A stretch of DNA of 64,000 nt, taken from NCBI GenBank assembly GCA_017470055.1, contig JAFUFD010000013.1, forward strand, positions 36,658 through 100,657, written 5' to 3'. The position numbers and the translations under genes were made by a program. This DNA comes from Prevotella sp. Lineage in GTDB: Bacteria > Bacteroidota > Bacteroidia > Bacteroidales > Bacteroidaceae. The notes below the pieces were generated by a model. That model was given only the letters and a program-made list of their open reading frames with translations. It had not been told where the DNA came from and searched no databases. Shown here piece by piece: positions 7,918 through 16,613 of the stretch (position 1 is the first letter of the stretch; each line of letters begins with the position of its first letter).

Positions 7918-9012
7918 TTATTTGTTCATGAAAGCGAGTTTGGGCGCTTGTTCCATAATCATCTGAGCCATGTCGCTGTTGTTCTCAGATTTGCCGTTGA
8001 TAATGTCAAACATCCAGCGAATACCTTGTTTTCCTCCGTCTGCCTTCAGGATATGGACAATGCAGAGATTTTGCAAGCCGATATTTGAAGAGAGGATATC
8101 AATATCAGTGGAGCCCAATTGGAATAGCGCTAACTGATAGGCATCCTCATAGTTCTCATTGATCATGCGCTCAATGTCTCCCAATGTGTTCATCCCCAAA
8201 GCACGCAGGAGTGGGAGATAAGGCATGGGAGAGGCGGGATGTAATTCTGCTTGTGTGATTGCCGCAATCTGTTTGTTCAACTTGTCAAATGGCTGCATGT
8301 CAACATACGTACGGAATGTGTCACCGTCGAGGAGAACCTCTTCCAGTTTTCCGTCTTTCACCAGACTTTCGATGCGTCTGCGGTAATCACTAATATCGCT
8401 GCGGATACGGCTGAACTCGTTATCGGCTAACTCCAGCATACCTGCGAGACGACTTAGGTTGCGATGATACTCCACAGGCATCTCAATATCGCTCTTGTAG
8501 CCGATGTCATGTTGGATGGCTGACCATACATGCTGTAATGCTGTTCGCATCTGTAACTCGAAGGGAATCTCGTTCAGTTGAGGAATCTTCTCATCATAGT
8601 ACAGTTGCTTAGGAAGTTTGCAGATGTAATGTAGAGAGTTATAGCCAAAACTGTCAAACTGGTGCATCTTCCGCTTGTCGATGGAGTTCGACCAGTCTAT
8701 GTCAAACAACGTCTCTGCCATGGATGCGATGCGGTCGACATCTTCATTGTAGAACGTGATGATACGTGCCCCGAAGATGTCTGTGATGTCGTTAAGGATG
8801 CGGTATTTCGATCCTTTGCGCTCTAGTTTTCCTGTCAGGGAGTCTTCTGCTTTAATACGTGACTCCATAGCGTTCAGTTCAATACCTGCACGCTTGACCA
8901 ACTCACTTAGTTTGCCCATCACCACCTGCTGAAGTTGCTGATATATCGGGAGCCTCTCCCGATAGTCTTCCAACAGCATTGTACAGTGCAGATCCAGTCC
9001 GTAGTCCTTCAT
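7918..9012 (-). CDS. RelA/SpoT-domain alarmone synthetase-like protein
   Basis: Predicted 364-residue cytoplasmic protein. Residues about 30-200 form a RelA/SpoT nucleotidyltransferase domain: RIKAEDSLTGKLERKG (52-67), the metal-site region ITDIFGARII, FGYNSLHYI (122-130), and FELQMRTALQHVWSAIQHDI (151-170) followed by GYKS. All catalytic motifs of (p)ppGpp synthetases look intact. There is no HD hydrolase domain, so it is a stand-alone synthetase type, but it has about 165 extra C-terminal residues I cannot assign. It starts two bases after the STAS gene upstream, so translation is probably coupled. The context suggests alarmone production tied to partner-switch signalling, which is inference. 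Confidence 0.85.
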   Translation of the reverse strand: MKDYGLDLHCTMLLEDYRERLPIYQQLQQVVMGKLSELVKRAGIELNAMESRIKAEDSLTGKLERKGSKYRILNDITDIFGARIITFYNEDVDRIASMAETLFDIDWSNSIDKRKMHQFDSFGYNSLHYICKLPKQLYYDEKIPQLNEIPFELQMRTALQHVWSAIQHDIGYKSDIEMPVEYHRNLSRLAGMLELADNEFSRIRSDISDYRRRIESLVKDGKLEEVLLDGDTFRTYVDMQPFDKLNKQIAAITQAELHPASPMPYLPLLRALGMNTLGDIERMINENYEDAYQLALFQLGSTDIDILSSNIGLQNLCIVHILKADGGKQGIRWMFDIINGKSENNSDMAQMIMEQAPKLAFMNK

Positions 9013-9014
9013 CC

Positions 9015-9317
9015 TTATTTGATCTCGAAGAGGTTATAGAAACCTGTCATCATGAACACCTTCTTGATCTCATCATTGATTTTTTCGATGACAACCTTAC
9101 CGCCTTTTGCCGCAGTCTCTTTGCGAAGTGTCAGGAATAGGCGCAGTCCAGAACTGCTGATGTAATCGAGTTGCTCGCAGTCCAGTGTGATCTCTTTATC
9201 GGCATGCTCCATCAGGGGCTGCATGTCTTTTGTTGCCTGTACAGCAGCAGGAGTGTCAAGTCTGCCAATTAACTGTGCGGTGTAACCACCGTTTTGTTCT
9301 TTAATCTCGATAGTCAT
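9015..9317 (-). CDS. STAS-domain protein (anti-anti-sigma factor-like), copy 2
   Basis: Predicted 100-residue single STAS domain. The segment LDYISSSGLRLFLTLRK carries the conserved SSGL motif whose serine is the site phosphorylated by RsbW/SpoIIAB-type kinases in known partner-switch systems. It is clearly a paralogue of the gene just upstream (9324-9632), six bases away, sharing YISSSGLR and KVFMMTGF/KVFQMTGF segments. The RsbW-like kinase of the same operon is the likely partner. It could bind the kinase, the SLC13 carrier or the alarmone synthetase; which one cannot be told from the sequence. Confidence 0.88.
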   Translation of the reverse strand: MTIEIKEQNGGYTAQLIGRLDTPAAVQATKDMQPLMEHADKEITLDCEQLDYISSSGLRLFLTLRKETAAKGGKVVIEKINDEIKKVFMMTGFYNLFEIK

Positions 9318-9323
9318 AGTCTC

Positions 9324-9632
9324 TTATTGCTTTTGTATGTCAAATAGTGTGTTGAATCCTGTCATCTGGAAGACTTTCTGAATCTCTTCGTTGATATTCA
9401 GTATCGTCACCTTGCTACCAACAGCGGCGGCGTTCTTGCGGATGTTTAAAAGGATTCGCAAGCCAGAACTACTGATATATTCCAGATTCGTACAGTCGAT
9501 GATAATGTCATGACCTGTACAGTCATTAAGAGGAGACAAGTCCTTTGTAGTCTGTTCGGCGGCGACCGTATCAAGTCGTCCTTCCAATGTGGCAATGTAT
9601 TTGCCATTCTCTTCTCGGAATGTAGTTTTCAT
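9324..9632 (-). CDS. STAS-domain protein (anti-anti-sigma factor-like), copy 1
   Basis: Predicted 102-residue STAS protein with LEYISSSGLRILLNIRK, containing the phosphorylatable serine region, and the C-terminal KVFQMTGFNTLFDI. It is about half identical by eye to the following gene, so the pair arose by tandem duplication. It follows the SLC13 carrier by 40 bases; this gap is AT-rich with TTTAATAT-like repeats and could hold a weak internal promoter. Partner-switch role is established for the family; its specific partner here is inferred. Confidence 0.88.
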   Translation of the reverse strand: MKTTFREENGKYIATLEGRLDTVAAEQTTKDLSPLNDCTGHDIIIDCTNLEYISSSGLRILLNIRKNAAAVGSKVTILNINEEIQKVFQMTGFNTLFDIQKQ

Positions 9633-9672
9633 AAGCCTAAATATTTAATATTTAATCTTTAATGTTTTATAT

Positions 9673-11466
9673 TTAATATAACGGATATACGATATTTACA
9701 ATCAGTAGGTTGGCAGCCAAAAGGATAATATGCATCAACAGACCGATTTTCATGAAGTCGGTGAATTTGAAACCACCTGGACCATAAATAAGCATGTGGG
9801 TACTGGATCCGATAGGTGACGAGAAACTCGTCGTCACAGCAAGCATCAGGGAAACGACAAAAGGCATCGGGTTACAGTCCATATCTATCGCAGCCTGATA
9901 GGCGATAGGAAAGAATACGCCACTTGCTCCGACATCACTGACAAACTCACTGACCAAAGAGGCGAGGACACACAACACAATCATGATGACAAGAGGGTTG
10001 TGCCCGCAAATCTGTAACACTTGGCTCGCGACGACATTGGCAATACCTGTCTTGGTGATAGCGGTACTAAACACAACGGTGGCACCTAATATGAGCAAGA
10101 GATCCCATTCAATGTATTTCGTCACGTTCTGGGCACGACAGCATCTCAATGCTATCATAGCACCAGCGGCAAGCATCGTCGTAGCCATCAGTGGCATGAT
10201 ATGTAATGATGACAGAATGAACATTGTCACAAGGATTAAGGAAGAGTAGATGGTCTTCTTGCCTAACAGGGGTACGAAATGGGAGTCGAAGAACGTCAGG
10301 CTGCCTTTCGTCAGTTCGTCAATCTTGCGGTCGTCCTTGGGGGGGCATTCCAACAGCAGTGTGTCGCCTGCCTCCAGTTCCACCTCACGGGGTTGTATAT
10401 TTACACGTTTTCCCTGACGTGCCACAGCCACCAGTACCAGGTCGGTGCGTCGCTCAAACTCATTGTCACTCATGTGGGAACCTATCAGGTCACTGCCAAA
10501 GCCGATATAGGCGGTACGCATCTTGCGGTTATTGTCAATCTCACTGATGCTATATACGTGATGGTCGGTTGCCACCAGGCCATGAGAGCGTTTCAGTTCA
10601 AGGATCTCGTTAATCTGTCCAGAGTATATCAGACGGTCACCGCCTAAGATAAACTCATCCTTAGGCACTGGTGCGATAATTTCTTTGTCAAAACGTACAA
10701 TCTCGATCAGTGATCCGCCTCGTACGTTGCGCAGTCCTGCCTCATTGACCGTCATGCCGACAGCCTCGTTTTCTGTCGGCACTAACAATTCTACCGTGTA
10801 ATCACTGGTCATCTCGAATGAGGTCTCTGGTGACTGACGGCGGGGAATCATGTTACGGAAAAGGAGGATAAGGGCACATCCTATAACCGTGATAAACAGT
10901 CCGGGGATGAATGGGGTAAAGAGTCCTAAGGCTGTACCTGTCTGGTCAGCATAGAGTCCGGAGATTACCAGATTAGATGAGTTGCCGATCAATGTACAGG
11001 TACCACCTAAGGTCGCGGCATAACTGAGGGGAACCAGTAGGCGTGAGGGCTCTGTGCCTAATTTCTTTGCCCATATTTTCACAACATCAATGAACAGGGC
11101 GACGACATTGACGGAGTTGAGAAGTGCTGCTAATGAGGCAATGGGTATGGTGAGTTTAATGATTGCCTGTTTGAAGTTTGTGGGATTGCCCAACAGGTGC
11201 TTCGTTAACCAATAAAGTACACCAGTCTGCATCAGACCAGCCATGACGACGAAGAATGCCGCATGTACCACTACAGGCTCACTGCCAAAGCCTGCCATTC
11301 CCTCCGACTCCGTCACGATACCTGTGACAAGTAATACCGTCATTGCTCCAAGGAAAGCCACTACCGCAGGGATACGTGTCTTAGCCATCACCACGAAGAT
11401 ACCAATCACCGTGGTGATGGTAATCCATGCCTGTAGGCTAAGTCCGAAGATGGCGATATGCTCCAT
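9673..11466 (-). CDS. SLC13/DASS-type carrier with RCK_C (TrkA-C) domains
   Basis: Predicted 597-residue inner-membrane carrier. Several hydrophobic segments lie at residues about 1-200, then a soluble middle part (about 205-385) with two TrkA-C/RCK_C-like modules (LIEIVRFDKEIIAPVPKDEF and VLVAVARQGKRVNIQPREVE), then further membrane segments to the end. This order is typical of SLC13-family sodium/anion symporters of the SAC1/YfbS type; sulfate, dicarboxylate or another anion could be the substrate. It starts two bases after the kinase-like gene and is followed by two STAS genes. Some anion carriers carry a fused STAS domain, so the separate STAS proteins might regulate this one. That idea is inference. 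Confidence 0.85.
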   Translation of the reverse strand: MEHIAIFGLSLQAWITITTVIGIFVVMAKTRIPAVVAFLGAMTVLLVTGIVTESEGMAGFGSEPVVVHAAFFVVMAGLMQTGVLYWLTKHLLGNPTNFKQAIIKLTIPIASLAALLNSVNVVALFIDVVKIWAKKLGTEPSRLLVPLSYAATLGGTCTLIGNSSNLVISGLYADQTGTALGLFTPFIPGLFITVIGCALILLFRNMIPRRQSPETSFEMTSDYTVELLVPTENEAVGMTVNEAGLRNVRGGSLIEIVRFDKEIIAPVPKDEFILGGDRLIYSGQINEILELKRSHGLVATDHHVYSISEIDNNRKMRTAYIGFGSDLIGSHMSDNEFERRTDLVLVAVARQGKRVNIQPREVELEAGDTLLLECPPKDDRKIDELTKGSLTFFDSHFVPLLGKKTIYSSLILVTMFILSSLHIMPLMATTMLAAGAMIALRCCRAQNVTKYIEWDLLLILGATVVFSTAITKTGIANVVASQVLQICGHNPLVIMIVLCVLASLVSEFVSDVGASGVFFPIAYQAAIDMDCNPMPFVVSLMLAVTTSFSSPIGSSTHMLIYGPGGFKFTDFMKIGLLMHIILLAANLLIVNIVYPLY

Positions 11467-11468
11467 GT

Positions 11469-11897
11469 CTATTCCTTTGTGGATTCTATTTTCTTGATAA
11501 TCGTCAGGATGTTATGTCCGTCTATACGCTCGTAGTTGACGGAGTCCATAATCTGTCGCACGAGGAAGATGCCCAATCCGCCAATAGTACGCTCCTCCGC
11601 ACTCAGCGTGGTGTCTGCGTCCTCTTTCTTCGTAGGGTCGAAAGCGATACCGCTGTCAGTGATGACGAATTTCAGATACTCATCTGTGTAGACGGCATCA
11701 ATGGTCACCGTTCCCTCGCTGTCTGGATAGGCATACAGAACCACGTTTGTGACCGCTTCCTCTAAGGCAAGATTCAGACTGGCGATAAGTGCTATGTCGA
11801 CTCCAGCCTCCTCGCAGACGGAATCGACAAACGCAGGAAGTTTGGTCAGTTCCTCAATTTCGTTCTTGATGGTTAATTGTCGTGTCTTTGCCTCCAT
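11469..11897 (-). CDS. RsbW-like serine kinase/anti-sigma factor (HATPase)
   Basis: Predicted 142-residue GHKL ATPase of the RsbW/SpoIIAB type. The N box LALEEAVTNVVLYAYP, the G1-like DSGIAFDP and the G2 GGLGIFLVRQIMD are all visible, so ATP binding should be intact. In partner switching such kinases bind a target (often a sigma factor) or phosphorylate a STAS antagonist. Two STAS proteins are in the same operon; no sigma factor and no PP2C phosphatase is encoded in the window. First gene of the operon, with a promoter just upstream inside a repeat-like element. Start chosen at the only ATG that keeps the full domain. Confidence 0.88.
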   Translation of the reverse strand: MEAKTRQLTIKNEIEELTKLPAFVDSVCEEAGVDIALIASLNLALEEAVTNVVLYAYPDSEGTVTIDAVYTDEYLKFVITDSGIAFDPTKKEDADTTLSAEERTIGGLGIFLVRQIMDSVNYERIDGHNILTIIKKIESTKE

Positions 11898-11904
11898 AAC
11901 GATT

Positions 11905-11975
11905 GCAAAGATACGAAAAATCGAGAGCAGAACAAAAAGAAATTATTCTTTTTTTGTGCCGAGATGGAGTATCTT
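11905..11975. repeat. Intergenic repeat-like element, copy 1
   Basis: About 71 bases opening with GCAAAGATACGAAAA and closing with GGAGTATCTT, with the inner block GAGAGCAGAACAAAA and an A/T-rich partly self-complementary middle. A second copy lies at 17277-17345. Both copies supply the -7 promoter hexamer of a minus-strand gene. Confidence 0.6.
11906..11935 (-). promoter_or_regulatory. Promoter of RsbW-like/SLC13/STAS operon
   Basis: Minus-strand TATCTTTG (11906-11913) with TTG at 11933-11935, spacer 19. The -7 box ends 8 bases before the start codon, so the 5' leader would be very short. A second TATCTTTG lies at 11990-11997 and could be an alternative. Confidence 0.6.
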
Positions 11976-12000
11976 CGGCATTTTGATGTCAAAGATACGA

Positions 12001-12036
12001 AAAAAGTGGCAATTCATAACGGAATTGCCACTTTTT
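12001..12036 (-). terminator. Terminator after decarboxylase beta subunit gene
   Basis: A perfect 15-bp stem (AAAAAGTGGCAATTC and its complement) with a 6-base loop and U tracts on both sides. It ends the minus-strand decarboxylase operon and separates it from the partner-switch operon. Confidence 0.85.
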
Positions 12037-12050
12037 TTGTCATTGTAATT

Positions 12051-13202
12051 CTATGATAGAAATCCCAGTAGTGCTCCTGCTGCCACGGCAGAGCCAATCA
12101 CGCCTGCCACATTAGGTCCCATGGCGTGCATCAGCAGGAAGTTATGGCGGTCGTATTCCAGTCCGAGATTATTAGAGATGCGGGCTGCCATGGGTACAGC
12201 ACTCACACCGGCATTACCAATCAGCGGGTTCAGTTTCTTGTCTTTCGGCAGGAAGAGGTTCATTACCTTGACGAATAGTACACCACTCATGGTGGCTATG
12301 ATAAAGGCACCGGCACCAATGGCGAAAATGTAGATGGTGTTGATGGTCAGGAATTCTGATGCCTGTGTGGAGCAACCTACGGTCAGTCCTAACAGCATGA
12401 CCACGATATCGTTCAATGCGGCACCCGCTGTCTTGGCAAGACGGGTCGTCTTGCCCGATTCCTTCAGCAAATTACCAAAGAAGAGCATACCCAGCAAGGG
12501 GAGACCAGAAGGTACGATGAAGGTGGTTAGCAGCAAACCTATAATCGGGAATAGAATGCGCTCGGTCTGTGATACCTGCCGAGCGGGCTTCATCTTGATG
12601 ACACGTTCTTTCTTGGTGGTGAGCAAGCGCATCAATGGTGGCTGGATCAGGGGTACCAATGCCATATAACTATAGGCGCAGACGGCAATGGCTCCCATCA
12701 GATTAGGGGAGAGTTTGCTTGACAGGAAGATGGCGGTAGGACCGTCGGCTCCTCCGATGATGGCGATACCTGCTGCTTGATTAGGCTCAAAGCCCAAAGC
12801 AAGGGCGAACATATAGGCTCCGAAGATACCAAACTGTGCCGCAGCACCAATAAGCATCAGTTTCGGATTGGCAAGTAAGGCGGAGAAGTCTGTCATGGCA
12901 CCAATGCCTAAGAATATCAGAGGAGGATACCATCCCTGACGCACTCCCTGATAGAAGATGTTCAGGACAGAATTGTCCTCATAGAGTCCGATTTCCAGAC
13001 CGGCATCCGCACGGAAGGGGATGTTTCCAAGAATGATACCCAAGCCAATGGGTACCAGCAACAGTGGCTCAAAATCTTTTTTGATGGCAAGCCAGATAAA
13101 GAGCGCACCCACTGCTATCATAATGAGGTTTCCTGCCGTGGCATTGGCAAAGCCTGTATAGGTCAGGAACTCATTGAAGTTTTCGATGATAAATTGCCAC
13201 AT
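12051..13202 (-). CDS. Sodium-pumping decarboxylase beta subunit (OadB/MmdB type)
   Basis: Predicted 383-residue inner-membrane protein with many hydrophobic helices, matching the beta subunit of oxaloacetate/methylmalonyl-CoA decarboxylases. Characteristic segments are GIAIIGGADGPTAIFLSSKL and the C-terminal PLIGNAGVSAVPMAARISN. The beta subunit decarboxylates carboxybiotin and couples this to sodium export. It follows the biotin carrier gene by 21 bases and ends at a strong terminator. In a propionate-forming Bacteroidales the likely substrate is methylmalonyl-CoA, consistent with the mutase genes at 42097-46136, but oxaloacetate cannot be excluded from the sequence. Confidence 0.92.
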   Translation of the reverse strand: MWQFIIENFNEFLTYTGFANATAGNLIMIAVGALFIWLAIKKDFEPLLLVPIGLGIILGNIPFRADAGLEIGLYEDNSVLNIFYQGVRQGWYPPLIFLGIGAMTDFSALLANPKLMLIGAAAQFGIFGAYMFALALGFEPNQAAGIAIIGGADGPTAIFLSSKLSPNLMGAIAVCAYSYMALVPLIQPPLMRLLTTKKERVIKMKPARQVSQTERILFPIIGLLLTTFIVPSGLPLLGMLFFGNLLKESGKTTRLAKTAGAALNDIVVMLLGLTVGCSTQASEFLTINTIYIFAIGAGAFIIATMSGVLFVKVMNLFLPKDKKLNPLIGNAGVSAVPMAARISNNLGLEYDRHNFLLMHAMGPNVAGVIGSAVAAGALLGFLS

Positions 13203-13223
13203 AATATTATGATGGTTTCGTTA

Positions 13224-13679
13224 TTATCCAATAGTCAGCAAAACAGCACCTTCCATGACGGAATCGCCAGGATTGACGGAGACAGAGGTGATAGTACCAG
13301 CGTATTCAGCCTCGATATTATTCTGCATCTTCATAGCCTCTAACACAATGACGACATCACCGACGGCAACCGTATCGCCTACCTTGACATTGACACTGGT
13401 GATTGTGCCTGGCAATGGAGCCTTCTGGGCATTACCGGCACCAGTGGAGGCTGCAGACTGTGCGGGAGCGGATGGCTTGGCAGGAGCACTTGTGACTACG
13501 GGTTTGGGAGCCTCTACTTTTGGCTTTACGATAGAGGGATGCTTTGCCGCATTGATGGGCTGTTGCAGTTCTACCTCAAAAGGAATACCATTGACATTCA
13601 CTTTAGCGATGTTGCCTTCTACTTCCTCAATCTCAACTTCGTAGTCAACACCTTGTACTTTATATTGATACTTATTCAT
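13224..13679 (-). CDS. Biotin carboxyl carrier subunit of decarboxylase
   Basis: Predicted 151-residue protein. The C-terminal biotinyl domain has the consensus EAMKM at residues 114-118, with Lys117 the biotin attachment site. The middle (about 50-80) is a flexible Ala/Pro-rich linker and the first 45 residues form a small beta domain. This is the gamma/biotin subunit architecture of sodium-translocating decarboxylases. It sits between the OadG-like gene (3 bases upstream) and the beta subunit. It would carry carboxyl groups from the carboxyltransferase subunit, which is not encoded in this cluster, to the beta subunit. Confidence 0.92.
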   Translation of the reverse strand: MNKYQYKVQGVDYEVEIEEVEGNIAKVNVNGIPFEVELQQPINAAKHPSIVKPKVEAPKPVVTSAPAKPSAPAQSAASTGAGNAQKAPLPGTITSVNVKVGDTVAVGDVVIVLEAMKMQNNIEAEYAGTITSVSVNPGDSVMEGAVLLTIG

Positions 13680-13682
13680 AAT

Positions 13683-14720
13683 TTATAATGCGTTTTTGGG
13701 GGTTGTTGGAATTTGTGGGGCTGTATGGGTCGTAGGCACGACAGGGTCATGGAAGTGAGTCATCTGGGAATATTCGTCATCCCATCCCGTGTCATGATGC
13801 TTGATCGTGATGATACCACTCTCCACATCATGAACATCGTCTTGATACTGCTTGAGTGCCATGCCGATGACAGCAAGATATACCTCCTTGTCAATACCTT
13901 TAGTCTTCAGTCCTTCCTGTAGGATGACCCCTGTCTTATGACCTACCTCCATGGTCTTCTCTACTGTCATAGTGATAGGCTTGATAGGTTGTTTGTTAAT
14001 GACTTTCTTCGCAGCCTCCTGATGGCGCATGAACATGCCGAAGAGGGTGAAGAATATCCATAGCAGGGCAAGGCAGAGGAAGACGATACCCATCGCCATG
14101 ATAGCCATTGCGAAACCATGCGGGTCCTCACGCTTGAACTTCTCGACCTTTGACTCGCTGACCGTCGTCATATTTTGAATGCCAACCGTCACACGGTCTC
14201 CAGATTTTACCTCCCAGTCTGCTGGGGTGCCGTTGTTGGCAATACGGGCAAACGACTGGTCTGCCTGTAATACAGGAACCGTCACGGAGTCAATAAGTTG
14301 TGTGGCATTGCCATTATACAAGGCAATCCATGTTGGTTTTGAAGGATCTACATTGACGGCAAGGTGTAGCGCACCCTTAGCGGGTTGACTGTTTAATTGG
14401 AACACGATGAGTTGGCGACCGCTCAAATTGGTACGAGCCTCCCCGTTGGGAATGATGCTCATACGCTTGACACGCTCAGGCACACTCATCGACTTGTCAA
14501 GTACGGAACGGTCAGTAGTCAGATACATGCCCCGAATATTATAGGTGGAATGTGAGATGTTAGCAATCTCCACCCAGGCATGTCGTGTTCCGTATTCGTC
14601 AATCAGGCTCGACCGGTTGTCTGTCAGTACCTCGTTGAGTTTGATGCTGGCATCCATCTGGGCATGCATCGGGAGGCAGATGACAGTGAGTAAGCCTAAC
14701 AGGAATGCGATTTTTTTCAT
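13683..14720 (-). CDS. OadG-family subunit with N-terminal lamin-tail-like domain
   Basis: Predicted 345-residue membrane protein. A signal peptide (cleavage after MHA) is followed by an extracytoplasmic beta-rich domain (about 22-190) with lamin-tail-like features (IKLNEVLTDN, RHAWVEIANIS). Next comes one membrane helix (about 205-230, AMAIMAMGIVFLCLALLWIF) and a charged cytoplasmic tail. Simple OadG subunits are about 80 residues, so this is a much longer, Bacteroidales-style version. It presumably anchors and assembles the sodium-pumping decarboxylase. First gene of the decarboxylase group, separated from the AspT-like gene by 69 bases. Confidence 0.8.
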   Translation of the reverse strand: MKKIAFLLGLLTVICLPMHAQMDASIKLNEVLTDNRSSLIDEYGTRHAWVEIANISHSTYNIRGMYLTTDRSVLDKSMSVPERVKRMSIIPNGEARTNLSGRQLIVFQLNSQPAKGALHLAVNVDPSKPTWIALYNGNATQLIDSVTVPVLQADQSFARIANNGTPADWEVKSGDRVTVGIQNMTTVSESKVEKFKREDPHGFAMAIMAMGIVFLCLALLWIFFTLFGMFMRHQEAAKKVINKQPIKPITMTVEKTMEVGHKTGVILQEGLKTKGIDKEVYLAVIGMALKQYQDDVHDVESGIITIKHHDTGWDDEYSQMTHFHDPVVPTTHTAPQIPTTPKNAL

Positions 14721-14789
14721 TTACTTTTGCGTATTATTATATTTAATTATAGTTTCTATAGTAACGATACTACCTGATAGCGCCAGTGC

Positions 14790-16481
14790 TTACCCGCAGA
14801 AGAACAGCACAACAATCTGCGCTGTGAAGATGCGTAGGAACATCGAGAGCGGATAAACCGTAGAGTATCCGAGTGCGGGAGCCTCCTTGGAGCATACACT
14901 GTTGGCGTAAGCAAGGGCAGGGGGATCGGTGTAAGTACCTGCTATCATACCCATAATGGTGAAGTAATTGAACTTGTACCGTATGCGGGCAATCGGTCCG
15001 ACAATAAGGATAGGGATGACCGTGATGAGGAAACCAGTTAACACATACAGTAACCCGTCCCCCTGTACTACTGTCTCGAAGAAGTTGGCACCAGCCTTGA
15101 TGCCCACACTGGCAAGGAAGAGCACCAGACCAATCTCACGCAGCATCATATTGGCGGAGGTCGTCGTGTAAGTCACAAGATGTATCTTATAGCCATAGCG
15201 TCCGATGAGGATAGCAATAATCAGCGGACCGCCAGCGATACCCAGTCGCATAGGAACGGGCATGCCTGGAATAGCAATAGGCAGGGAACCGAAGATAATA
15301 CCTAAGATGACACCTACAAAGATAGTGGCGATATTAGGTGCGTTCAAACGGCGGATGGAGTTTCCCATCTTGTTGGCGACACGATCAACGGCGTCCTCAG
15401 GACCTACCACCATAATCTTATCACCCACCTGCAAGGGCAGGGAGGCAGTGGCGAAGAGGTCCATGCCATGACGGGTGACGCGGGTCACGTTGACACCATG
15501 GACACTTGAGAAGTGCATGGAGGCAAGTGTCTTGCCATTGATACTGGGATCAGTGATGAGAATGCGCTTAGATACCAAGGGCTGGTCTGACTGCTCGAAA
15601 TCGATATCAAGTTTCGGACCGATGAACGCCATGATGGCCTCCTGGTCAGCCTCAGCGCATACAATCAGCATCTGGTCGCCCAGATGGAAGATGGTATCAC
15701 GGTTGGGAATGCACAACTCCCCTTGATGGACAAGGCGTGACACCACGAAGTCACGGTTCAGGAAATCATGCACCTGCAGCAATGTCTTACCTTCTAAGTA
15801 TTTGTTGGTCACCTCCAAGTGCATCTTATAGGGCTTCTTGTTGGCGTTGGTCTCGTCCATAGCGGTCAACTCCTCCTCTTCCTTCTCTAACTTGACCTTG
15901 CATATATACCTTATTAATATAGTAGCACCGATGATACCTAATACGCCAAGAGGGTAGGCACAAGCATAAGCGGCCGCTATCTGTGGGGCGCCGTTAGGGA
16001 ATACAGCCTGCAGAGCCTCATTGGCGGCACCGAGACCAGGGGTGTTGGTGACAGCGCCATATAACGTGCCGACCATCATAGGCAGGTTGATGACATTAGA
16101 GGTGTCAAAGAAGATAAAGTAACAGGCGAACATCACGAGGATATTCAGCAGAATGCCAATGGTGGCAAGGGCATTCAACTTAATACCCGCCTTACCGAAA
16201 CTCTCGAAGAAACCAGGTCCCACCTGCATACCAATCATGAAGACAAAGAGGATCAGTCCGAAGTCCTGGATGAATGTCAGGATAGGAAGTGGGGCGGTAA
16301 AACCGATGTGACCTGCCACAATACCTGCGAACAGCACAAAAGTAACGCCCAAAGAGATTCCCCCAAACTTGATTTTCCCTAAATACACACCCACGGCAAT
16401 GACCACAGCGTACAGCAATGCGATGTGCGCCACTGAGTCAGTTGTCGTAAACAAATCTTTTAACCATTGCAATGATTCCAT
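14790..16481 (-). CDS. AspT/YidE-family transporter with RCK_C domains
   Basis: Predicted 563-residue inner-membrane transporter of the aspartate:alanine exchanger/YidE family. Membrane segments occupy residues about 15-195 and 385-563, and the middle holds two RCK_C domains (for example [20 protein letters not shown] and [20 protein letters not shown]). The family exchanges amino or dicarboxylic acids, and in known cases aspartate:alanine exchange creates a proton motive force with decarboxylation. It lies upstream of the decarboxylase genes and may be co-transcribed with them. A role in C4-dicarboxylate or amino-acid exchange is plausible but unproven. Confidence 0.85.
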   Translation of the reverse strand: MESLQWLKDLFTTTDSVAHIALLYAVVIAVGVYLGKIKFGGISLGVTFVLFAGIVAGHIGFTAPLPILTFIQDFGLILFVFMIGMQVGPGFFESFGKAGIKLNALATIGILLNILVMFACYFIFFDTSNVINLPMMVGTLYGAVTNTPGLGAANEALQAVFPNGAPQIAAAYACAYPLGVLGIIGATILIRYICKVKLEKEEEELTAMDETNANKKPYKMHLEVTNKYLEGKTLLQVHDFLNRDFVVSRLVHQGELCIPNRDTIFHLGDQMLIVCAEADQEAIMAFIGPKLDIDFEQSDQPLVSKRILITDPSINGKTLASMHFSSVHGVNVTRVTRHGMDLFATASLPLQVGDKIMVVGPEDAVDRVANKMGNSIRRLNAPNIATIFVGVILGIIFGSLPIAIPGMPVPMRLGIAGGPLIIAILIGRYGYKIHLVTYTTTSANMMLREIGLVLFLASVGIKAGANFFETVVQGDGLLYVLTGFLITVIPILIVGPIARIRYKFNYFTIMGMIAGTYTDPPALAYANSVCSKEAPALGYSTVYPLSMFLRIFTAQIVVLFFCG

Positions 16482-16504
16482 AACATACTATGCTTTTCGG
16501 GATG

Positions 16505-16512
16505 CAAAGGTA
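16505..16512 (-). promoter_or_regulatory. Promoter -7 box of AspT-like gene
   Basis: Minus-strand TACCTTTG 24 bases before the start codon, with TTG candidates 18 to 22 bases further upstream. Confidence 0.55.
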
Positions 16513-16613
16513 CAAAGAAATTGCGCAATACAAGCAATTTTGTGCAACTATTTTTTCGGAAATATCTTCTTTTTAATTCTTTCACACTTCCAAGGCGGTT
16601 GTCGCGTATTTGC

